29,923 nt of DNA from a virus. A program made the translations under genes and the position numbers. Where the stretch lies: IMG/VR virus record IMGVR_UViG_3300044843_000942, positions 1 to 29,923 of that record; one strand, written 5' to 3'. Each line of letters starts with the position of its first letter. Within the stretch, counting starts at the first letter, position 1. Below the pieces are notes generated by a model, which saw nothing but the letters and a program-made list of their open reading frames with translations, ran no database searches and was not told the origin of the DNA. Below are positions 16,601 through 23,010 of this stretch, piece by piece.

Positions 16601-17247
16601 TAACATGATTTGCGTCTCATATGATCACAAAAATCATGTTCTGTTCTAGCTACGGTGGCACAATCAGAACAAATAGCTTTTCCTACCGCCGTACCCATGG
16701 ATACACAATTAGAAACTCCAGTAGCTACTTGTCTAGCTAATTGAGGGTAACCAGCCTTATCTAAAGCGCATAAAGCAATCACTCGTTTTAAATTACGATC
16801 ATAGTAAGTATCAACGATAAAACCTCTGACATGATCGACGGAACTGGATTTATGATCAATGCACAGAGGTTTTCCTACCCATTTTTTATAGGCTTTAACT
16901 AATTCTTCTTCTGGAAAAATATCGCCATTCGCATTTTTATAAGGTCTCACATTGGGGTCATTAGAAGTCCATCTCCAAGTGTTTCCTCGTTTATCCCAAC
17001 CTACTTCGACTGGTTGGCCTTTGGCATTGAGTTTGCGGGTGCCGTCATCGTTGAGAGCGGCTGCCTCTGCGGCATGCATCATTACGGCAGAGAAGTAGAG
17101 AAAGTCCTCGGCCTTGGGGGCAATCTTTTTTAAATTAGAGGCGATTTTTTTGAAATTTTCTAAAATTTCGGGATTGACAGCGGGTAGACAAGACTCAGTG
17201 CTCTCTACTCCATTAATTTCTATAGCTTCACCTATTTTAAGAAACAT
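13648..17247 (-). CDS. Prohead maturation protease-like domain fused to a long scaffold-like region
   Basis: 1199 residues, starting after AGGAG. Residues about 50-245 resemble capsid maturation proteases of large phages: 'GKPLCIDHKSSSVDHVRGF' with candidate catalytic His132, 'VATGVSNCVSMGTAVG' with candidate Ser179 or Ser183, then a possible zinc knot C193-xx-C196 with H204, C207 and H209 ('CSDCATVARTEHDFCDHM'), and 'LNPIELSIVVNGADPKA'. From about 250 on it is acidic and helical. Two ~72-residue repeats lie at 411-482 and 508-579, a Pro/Ala linker ('APAPAPAPAP') follows near 690, and long Glu/Asp-rich helices run to the end. It would cleave scaffold and capsid propeptides during head maturation, with its own C-terminal region acting as scaffold. 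Codons near 17000-17120 are unusually G+C-rich. Protease assignment is from memory of the family; the catalytic residues are inferred. Confidence 0.7.
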   Translation of the reverse strand: MFLKIGEAIEINGVESTESCLPAVNPEILENFKKIASNLKKIAPKAEDFLYFSAVMMHAAEAAALNDDGTRKLNAKGQPVEVGWDKRGNTWRWTSNDPNVRPYKNANGDIFPEEELVKAYKKWVGKPLCIDHKSSSVDHVRGFIVDTYYDRNLKRVIALCALDKAGYPQLARQVATGVSNCVSMGTAVGKAICSDCATVARTEHDFCDHMRRKSCYGEINLDLNPIELSIVVNGADPKASIKHIIAAANTLNSYVESKQQEINKFADNFSARLSFNVGDQRDNASVTDIEVNSSDLENFKKDVEKAIADFQELQSSLNEEEKMQEHTNETAFDQLPEEINSSADSGLAPPHARFASAKVGVDPIAELQEVTKGIEAKLSQMKHSLDKLVNTSTHTQEETMSGTNNMNKKGYYQGAGGVNEPTPGQAKYPKDPLNEQLREREDKQMVGQSGFPGVGPVDGMHPSPDSAEPANELERKKMLARAESEERAVRRQAIINLAKSALENKQAYFQGGGGVNEPTPGKTKYPADKLNEQARDKEDKQMVGQKPFPGVGPVDGLHPSPSSADMADELKRKEMLRRASTLSAKFAYASNNDGSINKGDCAWEVYRGDKLILSASVNELSGGKPNKLYANIATKPFGAKLLEKVKAHGVDKVRALVKSAQVAPEMTQEMAPPAEAAPAPAPAPAPAGLDPVEDAGKSGDVKESASELAEKVRDLSSDLVETVRALEGEKAEMGEVDGAGGEMAAAASFSTKTLNSFRKELNGMLTEAMKEAVASLDGHAEELDLISGLYDKGVVSTANQELVNNIAEDALTEAKTAVADGFKLMSAFVKYARGTQAIVKRAEIEAELEALAEGENMDGVHSSNDGDDDLMAMISDTNSELEDVKSLMEEDKDMEDEHEKSLFETVVEEGEVEADALADDHKDDDNDLKAGDLKPETQLKPEMLSQAFNSKAGRAALRAKLAADALGKQDDGQVQDMSRAHFSDMLDEANDLADGQTELDVKPSNNLGYVETLSEVNKSMMDLAKAPPKVRKEAEAIHKLVSEGKLDPSDLDELVSEGLDKDAVAYYRKYWGQVDGGSEFANELAKEHVKAKMEEELNNYKVKIARAYELAYDMVERGLCASDRIHVTAQVEEIMKFNDESFESLKRVVAQHNPMLQKSAHRMPQVGFIGAGETHSATSADDDWSQLSAAFAKTNKRLF
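15511..15726 (-). repeat. Second copy of intragenic 72-codon repeat
   Basis: Encodes residues 508-579 of the protease/scaffold protein. Key shared blocks with the copy at 15802 are 'GGVNEPTPG', 'KYP', 'LNEQ', 'EDKQMVGQ', 'FPGVGPVDG', 'HPSP' and 'KxMLxRA'. Confidence 0.85.
15802..16017 (-). repeat. First copy of intragenic 72-codon repeat
   Basis: Encodes residues 411-482; it aligns without gaps to residues 508-579 at an offset of 97 residues. The Pro/Gly-rich conserved core suggests an extended binding peptide rather than a folded enzyme domain. Confidence 0.85.
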
Positions 17248-17279
17248 TCAAAATCTCCTGGTCTAGATATTTAAGGATT

Positions 17280-17942
17280 CTAGCTTCCATTGCTGATACT
17301 CATTTCTTGGAATTCAATATCTGTTTTAGTGCCTTTTCTTAAATTGCATGTAGCACATGCCGGAACTAAATTATGTATGTTATGTTGCCCACCACGAACT
17401 AAAGGTATTTTATGATCTAAATGCAGATTAAAACCAGAATTTACACTACATTTGCAATAATAACAACTATTATTATGTTTGATTAGTAGTTGTTTAATTT
17501 CTAATTGTGAGATATTTGATCCCGAAAGTAATCTTTTTCGCTTTCTATTTTTTAACAAAATATACTCTCGGTTAGCTAATCGATAATTCTTATTCTTAGA
17601 TTGAAAATAGTTTTTATGAGATAAATAATATTTTTTCTGATGTTCTCTAATACTTTGCTTATTTTTTTGATATCTTAACTTGGCTAATTGTCGATGTTTC
17701 TCTGGATTATTTTTTCTATTTAAGCGACGCAAATAGTTGGCGCGTTCTTTATTTTGATGGCGATATTCTTTTTTATACTCCAGAGAAGAAGAAGGATATT
17801 TCTTTTTATCTGCTTGATGTTGTTGTCGATATAATTTAGCACAGTGTCGGCACTGATCAGATAAATTATCTGGTCTATTTTTGTGTTGACAAAAATTATC
17901 AGTGTCTTGAGCTATTTTACACATACAACAAGTCTTCAGCAT
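17280..17942 (-). CDS. HNH endonuclease with N-terminal zinc finger
   Basis: 220 residues. The N-terminus has C5, C6 and C8 and the pair C31-xx-C34, a likely zinc-binding module. Residues 40-140 are extremely Lys/Arg/Tyr/Gln-rich, consistent with DNA wrapping. The C-terminus is a canonical HNH domain: C160-xx-C163, 'LHLDHKIPLVRGG' with catalytic His177, 'HNIHNLVPAC' with Asn191, and C196-xx-C199 followed by 'NLRKGTKT'. All key residues are present. It begins 3 bases after the 48-residue gene and ends 32 bases before the protease/scaffold start, so it appears inserted between two structural genes with little disruption. It is probably a free-standing homing endonuclease; the G+C-rich patch in the protease gene lies close downstream. 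Confidence 0.88.
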   Translation of the reverse strand: MLKTCCMCKIAQDTDNFCQHKNRPDNLSDQCRHCAKLYRQQHQADKKKYPSSSLEYKKEYRHQNKERANYLRRLNRKNNPEKHRQLAKLRYQKNKQSIREHQKKYYLSHKNYFQSKNKNYRLANREYILLKNRKRKRLLSGSNISQLEIKQLLIKHNNSCYYCKCSVNSGFNLHLDHKIPLVRGGQHNIHNLVPACATCNLRKGTKTDIEFQEMSISNGS

Positions 17943-17945
17943 ATC

Positions 17946-18092
17946 TCACTGTTCTATTTTTTTAGTAGTGGATTCTTTAGTCTCTTTTTCTTTTTTAACT
18001 AAATCTTGAGCCACTTTTTTTTGTTCTTCTGGTACAGCTTCTGGCTCTACTACAGAAAGTATTTTGCCATCGCCACGTTTAATAAAACCCAT
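17946..18092 (-). CDS. 48-residue charged protein (MGFIKRGDGKI type)
   Basis: ATG 18092 follows GGAGTAACA, the same leader as the gene starting at 12533, and the frame ends with TGA at 17946. The sequence starts 'MGFIKRGDGKILSVVEPE' and then becomes Lys/Glu-rich ('QDLVKKEKETKESTTKK'). From memory, small proteins with this kind of start occur in structural operons of other large phages, but the function is not known. The good ribosome binding site, and the fact that the endonuclease gene sits immediately after its stop instead of inside it, support a real gene. A candidate promoter motif lies 19 bases upstream. Confidence 0.7.
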   Translation of the reverse strand: MGFIKRGDGKILSVVEPEAVPEEQKKVAQDLVKKEKETKESTTKKIEQ

Positions 18093-18110
18093 TGTTACTC
18101 CACTTATTTA

Positions 18111-18120
18111 CTACAATATA
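18111..18120 (-). promoter_or_regulatory. Candidate phage promoter motif TATATTGTAG
   Basis: Minus-strand TATATTGTAG, preceded by a second AATATTGC and followed by TAAATAAG, in the 40-base gap before the 48-residue gene. It belongs to the recurring ATATTGT set also seen before 10336 and 27084. Confidence 0.3.
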
Positions 18121-18132
18121 GCAATATTACTA

Positions 18133-18780
18133 TCAATTTATTCTTTTGTTAACAATTGCGTCATTTAATTGATCTTGTCTTTTATTGAACAGCTCCATAA
18201 TTAATGGAGTTTTCTTTTCAATTTTTAACTCATAATTGTTACTCACACTATCAATCCAGCTAGTAGCTAAAATATTAGTTTGAATATGAGTTTTGATTCG
18301 ATCATCAATTATTTCTTCAATCTCTTCACATTTATCTTGCACCGCTTCAATTGCACCCACCACATCTTTAGAAAAAGATTTAGACTCTAAATCATCAAAT
18401 AATCCAGAAAATTTATTTACTTTATCTTCTAATTCATCTACAGAAGCAATAAAAGATTTAATTAATTTAACAATCTGAGTATCTGATTCAAAAGATTGCA
18501 TGATATTAACACATTTAAAGCCTTCTCGTTTGAAATCATTAAAATTTTCAATAGATTTATCTCTAAATCTTCGCATCGCAGCTCGAACTTTCATTATTTC
18601 TGTCGACTCTATTTCGGGATTATCTTTGAACGGAGTCTTCATAATATTTAAATGATCTTTAGCAATCTCTAATACTTTAATAGCATGGTTAAAAAATATT
18701 AAAGCTTTCTCTGCCTGATGCTTTTCTTCATCAGAGACTTCATAAGTCATAGATACTGCATAAGCTTTAGTTATTTTCAT
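18133..18780 (-). CDS. Unknown helical protein, 215 residues
   Basis: The start follows CGGAAATT. The protein is almost entirely charged helix with heptad-like spacing (residues 15-75 and 100-165, for example 'ELEDKVNKFSGLFDDLESK'), so coiled-coil bundles are likely. There are no cysteine clusters, no membrane segment and no recognised motif. It lies 36 bases after the phosphatase gene and 40 bases before the next start. Function unknown; a head-assembly or internal helical protein is possible from context. Confidence 0.65.
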   Translation of the reverse strand: MKITKAYAVSMTYEVSDEEKHQAEKALIFFNHAIKVLEIAKDHLNIMKTPFKDNPEIESTEIMKVRAAMRRFRDKSIENFNDFKREGFKCVNIMQSFESDTQIVKLIKSFIASVDELEDKVNKFSGLFDDLESKSFSKDVVGAIEAVQDKCEEIEEIIDDRIKTHIQTNILATSWIDSVSNNYELKIEKKTPLIMELFNKRQDQLNDAIVNKRIN

Positions 18781-18816
18781 AATTTCCGTTATTATATATC
18801 TTGATTTATGCCTAAT

Positions 18817-19572
18817 TTAGTCGTAGATGAATCCACCATTGTTATCTGTCGGTCCTGCTCCACGCATTCCAGCATCATTATTATAAACTCCGACTTGAGG
18901 AATCACATTATTAGAAGTACCAGGAATAACTGGTTGATGATAATTTTGACGGGTTTGTGGTTGATCCATAATAAAATTATAAACCGGATCAATTGGCTGT
19001 TGTCTCGTATCCACAATATGAGGGGCAAAAGAACCTTGGTGAGCTTGATCTAAGAAAGAATCTTTAGAATCACCTATGTATTCTCTTTGATTAGACACAA
19101 TATCTGCCTCATTGATATCAGAGACAGGTCGACAAGAAGTAATTAATTTTTCAAATATTTTAATCACTTTAGGATCAACATTTTTGCCAAAATCTAATTT
19201 TTTAGCCTCAGCTAATGCTTGTTCTGGTTTTTTACCTAAATATTTACATTCTACTAACGCTACCGCTAATCCCGTACGATCTTTACCTGCATAACAATGA
19301 ACAAAAGTGGGCCCATTAGTTAATAATAATTCTTTTAAATCATATCGTAAAAAATTTAATAAACTAGGTAAAAAATTATCTAATTCTAATGGTAAGATAA
19401 TGTGGTCAATACCCAGTTTATTAGTAATATGAGCAATTTTTTCACCCGATTTACGATCCAAACTAACAATTTTGTTAATATCAAATTTGTTTTTTAATTC
19501 AATTACTTCTAAAGGATGGGGCGCGCTGCCTCGAAATAACTGAGGAGTGACTTGTTTAAATCTTTGAATCAT
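18817..19572 (-). CDS. Dual-specificity/tyrosine phosphatase-like protein with disordered tail
   Basis: 251 residues. Residues 85-105 contain the complete cysteine-phosphatase signature 'FVHCYAGKDRTGLAV', with nucleophile C93 and R99. An aspartate-bearing loop upstream (around 34-66, 'IVSLDRKSG' and 'IILPLELDNF') could supply the general acid. The catalytic domain ends near residue 150. The last ~100 residues are Gln/Asn/Pro-rich and probably disordered; they contain 'FLDQAHQGS' (173-181), similar to a motif in the protein at 9062-10336. The start overlaps the upstream gene by 4 bases. A phosphatase between head genes is unusual. It may act on host phosphoproteins after packaging in the virion or on phosphorylated assembly proteins; the substrate is unknown. 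Confidence 0.78.
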   Translation of the reverse strand: MIQRFKQVTPQLFRGSAPHPLEVIELKNKFDINKIVSLDRKSGEKIAHITNKLGIDHIILPLELDNFLPSLLNFLRYDLKELLLTNGPTFVHCYAGKDRTGLAVALVECKYLGKKPEQALAEAKKLDFGKNVDPKVIKIFEKLITSCRPVSDINEADIVSNQREYIGDSKDSFLDQAHQGSFAPHIVDTRQQPIDPVYNFIMDQPQTRQNYHQPVIPGTSNNVIPQVGVYNNDAGMRGAGPTDNNGGFIYD

Positions 19573-20297
19573 AAGTTTCTCACTAAATTATTGAGAACTT
19601 CACGAATATAATGAGGATTATGATTAAATAAGACGTGTTTGACGAAAGTAATAGATTGCCCAATTCCTGAAGTAGGTGGTAGATTCTTTTGCGCTATTTC
19701 ATTAGCATTTAATCCATAAAATTTCTTTCGTAAACTATCTAAAGCTTTAGATCTTTTATCTGGAGGTATTTTGTTAATAGTGAATTTAACAATATCAGAT
19801 AAATATTTACCTACTTTAGCCGGGTCTCCTAACTCACTCACCGCTGCCGCTTTAACTAATTTACCTTTAACCTTAATTTTATGTTTTTTATTAAATTTAG
19901 TTAATGAGTTTTGTAGCGCCACCTTTTCTGGTTGTTGCAATTCTTTTCGATAGGCTTGATTAAACTCTTGATGAAATAATTTTAAAAAATAATTAACTTG
20001 TTCAGCTGAACCATGTTGTCTTAACTCTCTCATAATAGCAGAGAAAGAAAAATCAGTAGCTTGGGTTAAATCAATCATGGATTCAGCATGATGTTGGTCT
20101 TGATGTTTAAAAAACTCTATTTGACGTAATCTTTTTTCTGCTTTCTCTTTGGTGTCACTGGTTCCTAAATTTTTACCTTTTTCTGATAATACTCGATATT
20201 GACCATTGGGTAGTTTTTTTATTTTAGCCGTAGCTATCCATTGGCAGTGGTCTGCATAGTCAGAGGCCAAAGATAAGAGCTGTTTAACAGTAGACAT
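19569..20297 (-). CDS. Unknown protein with short 'YRVLSEKGKNLG' domain
   Basis: 242 residues. Residues about 22-65 hold a compact pattern 'GQYRVLSEKGKNLGTSDTKE' then 'AEKRLRQIEFFKH', which I have seen as a small stand-alone or N-terminal module in phage proteins of unknown role; it may form a beta hairpin plus helix. The rest is basic and helical with no enzyme motif. It overlaps the upstream gene by one base (TAATG) and the phosphatase gene by four, so the cluster is translationally coupled. It could be a head-completion or neck protein by position (after portal, before protease), but nothing in the sequence proves this. Confidence 0.68.
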   Translation of the reverse strand: MSTVKQLLSLASDYADHCQWIATAKIKKLPNGQYRVLSEKGKNLGTSDTKEKAEKRLRQIEFFKHQDQHHAESMIDLTQATDFSFSAIMRELRQHGSAEQVNYFLKLFHQEFNQAYRKELQQPEKVALQNSLTKFNKKHKIKVKGKLVKAAAVSELGDPAKVGKYLSDIVKFTINKIPPDKRSKALDSLRKKFYGLNANEIAQKNLPPTSGIGQSITFVKHVLFNHNPHYIREVLNNLVRNL

Positions 20298-20716
20298 TAT
20301 TTTTTACTTTTAACAGGTCGTGGCAAACCATCAATAAATTGAGACTTGATATCTAAAGATTCACTACTTCGTAAAAACATATCTTCCATCACGCCTTTAC
20401 CATCAATGGCATTTAAACCACGAATAGCTCGCTCACTAATAAAAACCAAATTACCTAACTCTAAAGATTTAGTTGATTTATTAGTATATACAGAACTTAA
20501 TACTAAACATTCTCTATAAGCAGCCACTACTTTTCCACAAAATACTGCCGGATAAGCTGTAGAAATTTGTTCAGTGCTGACTTCTTCATAAGAATCGCCC
20601 AAATAAATTTCCACAAATTGGTCCTTAAACAAAGTGGCAATAAATTCTGCCATAGTTTTGGATTTATCCTTGCTACATTCGGCTATAGTTTCAAGAACCA
20701 ATTCTTCAGTAATCAT
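20297..20716 (-). CDS. Unknown small protein between portal and protease
   Basis: 139 residues. A central stretch of alternating hydrophobic residues ('QFVEIYLGDSYEEV', 'AVFCGKVVAAYRECLVLSSV', 'LELGNLVFISERAIRGLN') suggests a small beta barrel between helical ends. It ends with a basic 'PRPVKSKK'. It overlaps both neighbours by 1 to 4 bases. No family is recognised; the fold suggestion is by eye only. Confidence 0.65.
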   Translation of the reverse strand: MITEELVLETIAECSKDKSKTMAEFIATLFKDQFVEIYLGDSYEEVSTEQISTAYPAVFCGKVVAAYRECLVLSSVYTNKSTKSLELGNLVFISERAIRGLNAIDGKGVMEDMFLRSSESLDIKSQFIDGLPRPVKSKK

Positions 20717-21708
20717 GGATATTCCTTAAATTTTGATAAAAATTGCAAGTGATACTCATAAGCTACAGCGGGATCTAATAGCTGATGCGCAGCACGTTTG
20801 TTAATTACTTGAGCTGAAATATACGGAGACCCAATTTTTTGGGTAGCTTGTTTAAAAGTATCAGTTAATAATTCATTTATTTGAGCCACCGCTTGAAAAC
20901 ATTGAGGTTTCGGTCCCATTATTTTACACTCTACCTCTACCTGATTATCTTGATGATAAATCGCAGTTGAAGCTAATAATTCTTCTTCTAAAACGGCCGA
21001 TAATACTCTAGCATACTCGGAGGAGTCACAAATATTATTAGAAGTTATTTTTATAGAAAAATTATGGTGCGGCAAATATTTCTTATATAATTGTTTATTG
21101 CTTTTTTCGCTCGCCGCCACCATTTGCAGATATTGATTTAAGACAGAGGATAATTCATCTTCATAATATTGAAAATCTTTATTAGATACATTCTTAGTGG
21201 ATGTTTCAAGAGGTAAATCTTTTTTAGCTAATTGATTATAAATAGTCGTTAAATATTTAGTATAGGGAGCTTCATTAGCAGTATAATATCTAGATTCTTT
21301 TAATCCTTTAGAAAAGGCAGCAATATCTGGATTCAGAATATGTTTCCAGGCATTAGCATATTTAGCATTGCTTAATAATTTTAAATAATCTTTAACTCCT
21401 TCTAATAAATTAGGATAAGCTCGATATTTAAGATTTCTTTTTTCCCATTTTCCGGGTTTAATTTGTTCATCAGTGGTTAAATCATCAAAATAATTAAAAC
21501 TACCCTTACCATCCGTAGTAATATTTCCAATATTATAATTCCACATGCTTTTACGGTGACCCGTTTCTAAAGCATTATGAGCCATAAGCATGTTAATTTG
21601 CTCTTTAGAAGGAGTTGTTCTAAAAAGTTCTTCCCACGCTTTTACCATGGTATTAGCTAATTCAGAATCAGACACAGTAGTTCTAACTCTTTTTACTCTT
21701 TGACCCAT
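20713..21708 (-). CDS. Peptidoglycan hydrolase, glucosaminidase-like domain plus C-terminal extension
   Basis: 331 residues. Residues about 12-170 match the lysozyme-like glucosaminidase fold: 'LMAHNALETGHRKSMWNYNI' with probable catalytic Glu48, 'GNITTDGKGSFNYFDDLTT', 'LKYRAYPNLLEGVKDYLKLL' and 'GLKESRYYTANEAPYTKYL'. It would cleave the glycan backbone of the host cell wall. There is no signal peptide, and the gene lies in the virion cluster next to the portal, so it is more likely a particle-borne wall-penetration enzyme than a lysis endolysin. The C-terminal ~150 residues form a separate domain that I do not recognise. It overlaps the downstream gene by 4 bases and follows the upstream gene after 2. 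Confidence 0.8.
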   Translation of the reverse strand: MGQRVKRVRTTVSDSELANTMVKAWEELFRTTPSKEQINMLMAHNALETGHRKSMWNYNIGNITTDGKGSFNYFDDLTTDEQIKPGKWEKRNLKYRAYPNLLEGVKDYLKLLSNAKYANAWKHILNPDIAAFSKGLKESRYYTANEAPYTKYLTTIYNQLAKKDLPLETSTKNVSNKDFQYYEDELSSVLNQYLQMVAASEKSNKQLYKKYLPHHNFSIKITSNNICDSSEYARVLSAVLEEELLASTAIYHQDNQVEVECKIMGPKPQCFQAVAQINELLTDTFKQATQKIGSPYISAQVINKRAAHQLLDPAVAYEYHLQFLSKFKEYP

Positions 21709-21710
21709 AA

Positions 21711-22949
21711 TTATCTCCGAGAAGTATTAGCTAATTTAAATAAATTGCTAGCAAGAGTAGGCTGAGTTTTTTGTATTAAAGTCGCATATTTCTTAATATA
21801 GGATTTGACAATCATCGGGTCTTCATTAGCTAAGGCTTCTAAGCAATGAAGAAATTTTTGATGAGAGGTTTTACCCCATAGTTCTTTAGCTATTTGATCG
21901 CTTTTAAACTCTGGATCTTCATCTTCTTCTAAAGAAAAAGATGGCGGTGGAGCTTGCATAGTATCAGCTTCTGAATTTACTGGAGATTGCCAAGTAGATA
22001 ACGGCGACTCTTCAGCTTTCATTGGCAAAGTAGTAGTTACTGTAGATTTATTTTCCACGGTATCTGTATTGTCAAAAGCAGTAGGAGAAGGTTTAGCCGG
22101 AATAGTAGCAGGCTTATCAACTAAAGAAGGCATCGCTTCTGCTGGCACGGGTTGTTGCTCTAATTCTTTAACTTTGGTGGGCGGAACCGGAATAGATAAA
22201 TCTACTTTATCCAAAAATCCTTTGACATTAGCCAAATAAAAATCTCTAAAAGATTTATCATAATTATTAAATGCTTTTACTATTTTATCTGTTCCTTTGA
22301 GATAATTATCAATATCTCTCACCGACCTGGCAGAGGCCATTACTTTAAGAGCAGAAAGCATAGAATCTAATAAAGTTTCAGACTTATCTGTCATCGCAGC
22401 AGTATCTTTTTTCAATTTTCCTATTTGTTTAGGATATCTTTTTTCCCACGCAGCTAAAGCTCGATCTCGTTCGGTTCCAAAAAATAAATCAAAAAAACCA
22501 GCTGTTTTAATACTAGTCATATTAGTACTAGCAAAACGATTTTTAATTTCTTGCAAATATTTTTTTTGCTCATCTCCTAATTCTTTAAACAAGAATTCTT
22601 GATGAACCGCACTGACATCCAAATTTAATTCATTAATAATGTCTATTATTTTAGCGGACTTTTTATGAAATCTACCTAAATCAGCGATAGCGGACATATA
22701 TTCGCGTTTTTTAATATTAGAATTCATGGATTTAATTAAAGTTTTAAGAGCCACCGAATCTTCTCCAGCGTCTCCATCACCAATTACTTCGCCCGCTACA
22801 ATAGAACGAATGGTATCATCCTTTAATCGTAAACTATCCATTACTTTTTTAAATTCTGGATTAAAGAAATTTTCTGTCGCAATCCCACTAAGATTGGTTT
22901 TTTCTCTTATTTTATTTAAAATGCTTCTTTTTTGAGCAATTTTTTCCAT
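21711..22949 (-). CDS. Unknown helical protein after portal (412 residues)
   Basis: Starts after AAAGGATTATT. The N-terminus is 'MEKIAQKRSILNKIREKT', another KIAQ start, here with Lys after Gln. Residues to ~240 are helical; 'GFFDLFFGTERDRALAAWEK' (about 151-170) is an amphipathic patch. Residues ~255-345 are Pro/Ser/Thr-rich and likely disordered ('PVPPTKVKELEQQPVPAE'), and the end is helical again. The position immediately after the portal gene suggests a head protein, possibly internal or portal-associated. No enzyme motif is visible. Confidence 0.65.
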   Translation of the reverse strand: MEKIAQKRSILNKIREKTNLSGIATENFFNPEFKKVMDSLRLKDDTIRSIVAGEVIGDGDAGEDSVALKTLIKSMNSNIKKREYMSAIADLGRFHKKSAKIIDIINELNLDVSAVHQEFLFKELGDEQKKYLQEIKNRFASTNMTSIKTAGFFDLFFGTERDRALAAWEKRYPKQIGKLKKDTAAMTDKSETLLDSMLSALKVMASARSVRDIDNYLKGTDKIVKAFNNYDKSFRDFYLANVKGFLDKVDLSIPVPPTKVKELEQQPVPAEAMPSLVDKPATIPAKPSPTAFDNTDTVENKSTVTTTLPMKAEESPLSTWQSPVNSEADTMQAPPPSFSLEEDEDPEFKSDQIAKELWGKTSHQKFLHCLEALANEDPMIVKSYIKKYATLIQKTQPTLASNLFKLANTSRR

Positions 22950-23010
22950 AATAATCCTTTAGCGGCATCTGATTTATAGAATGCACCTTTATATCCAAAT
23001 ATTGCTAGGA

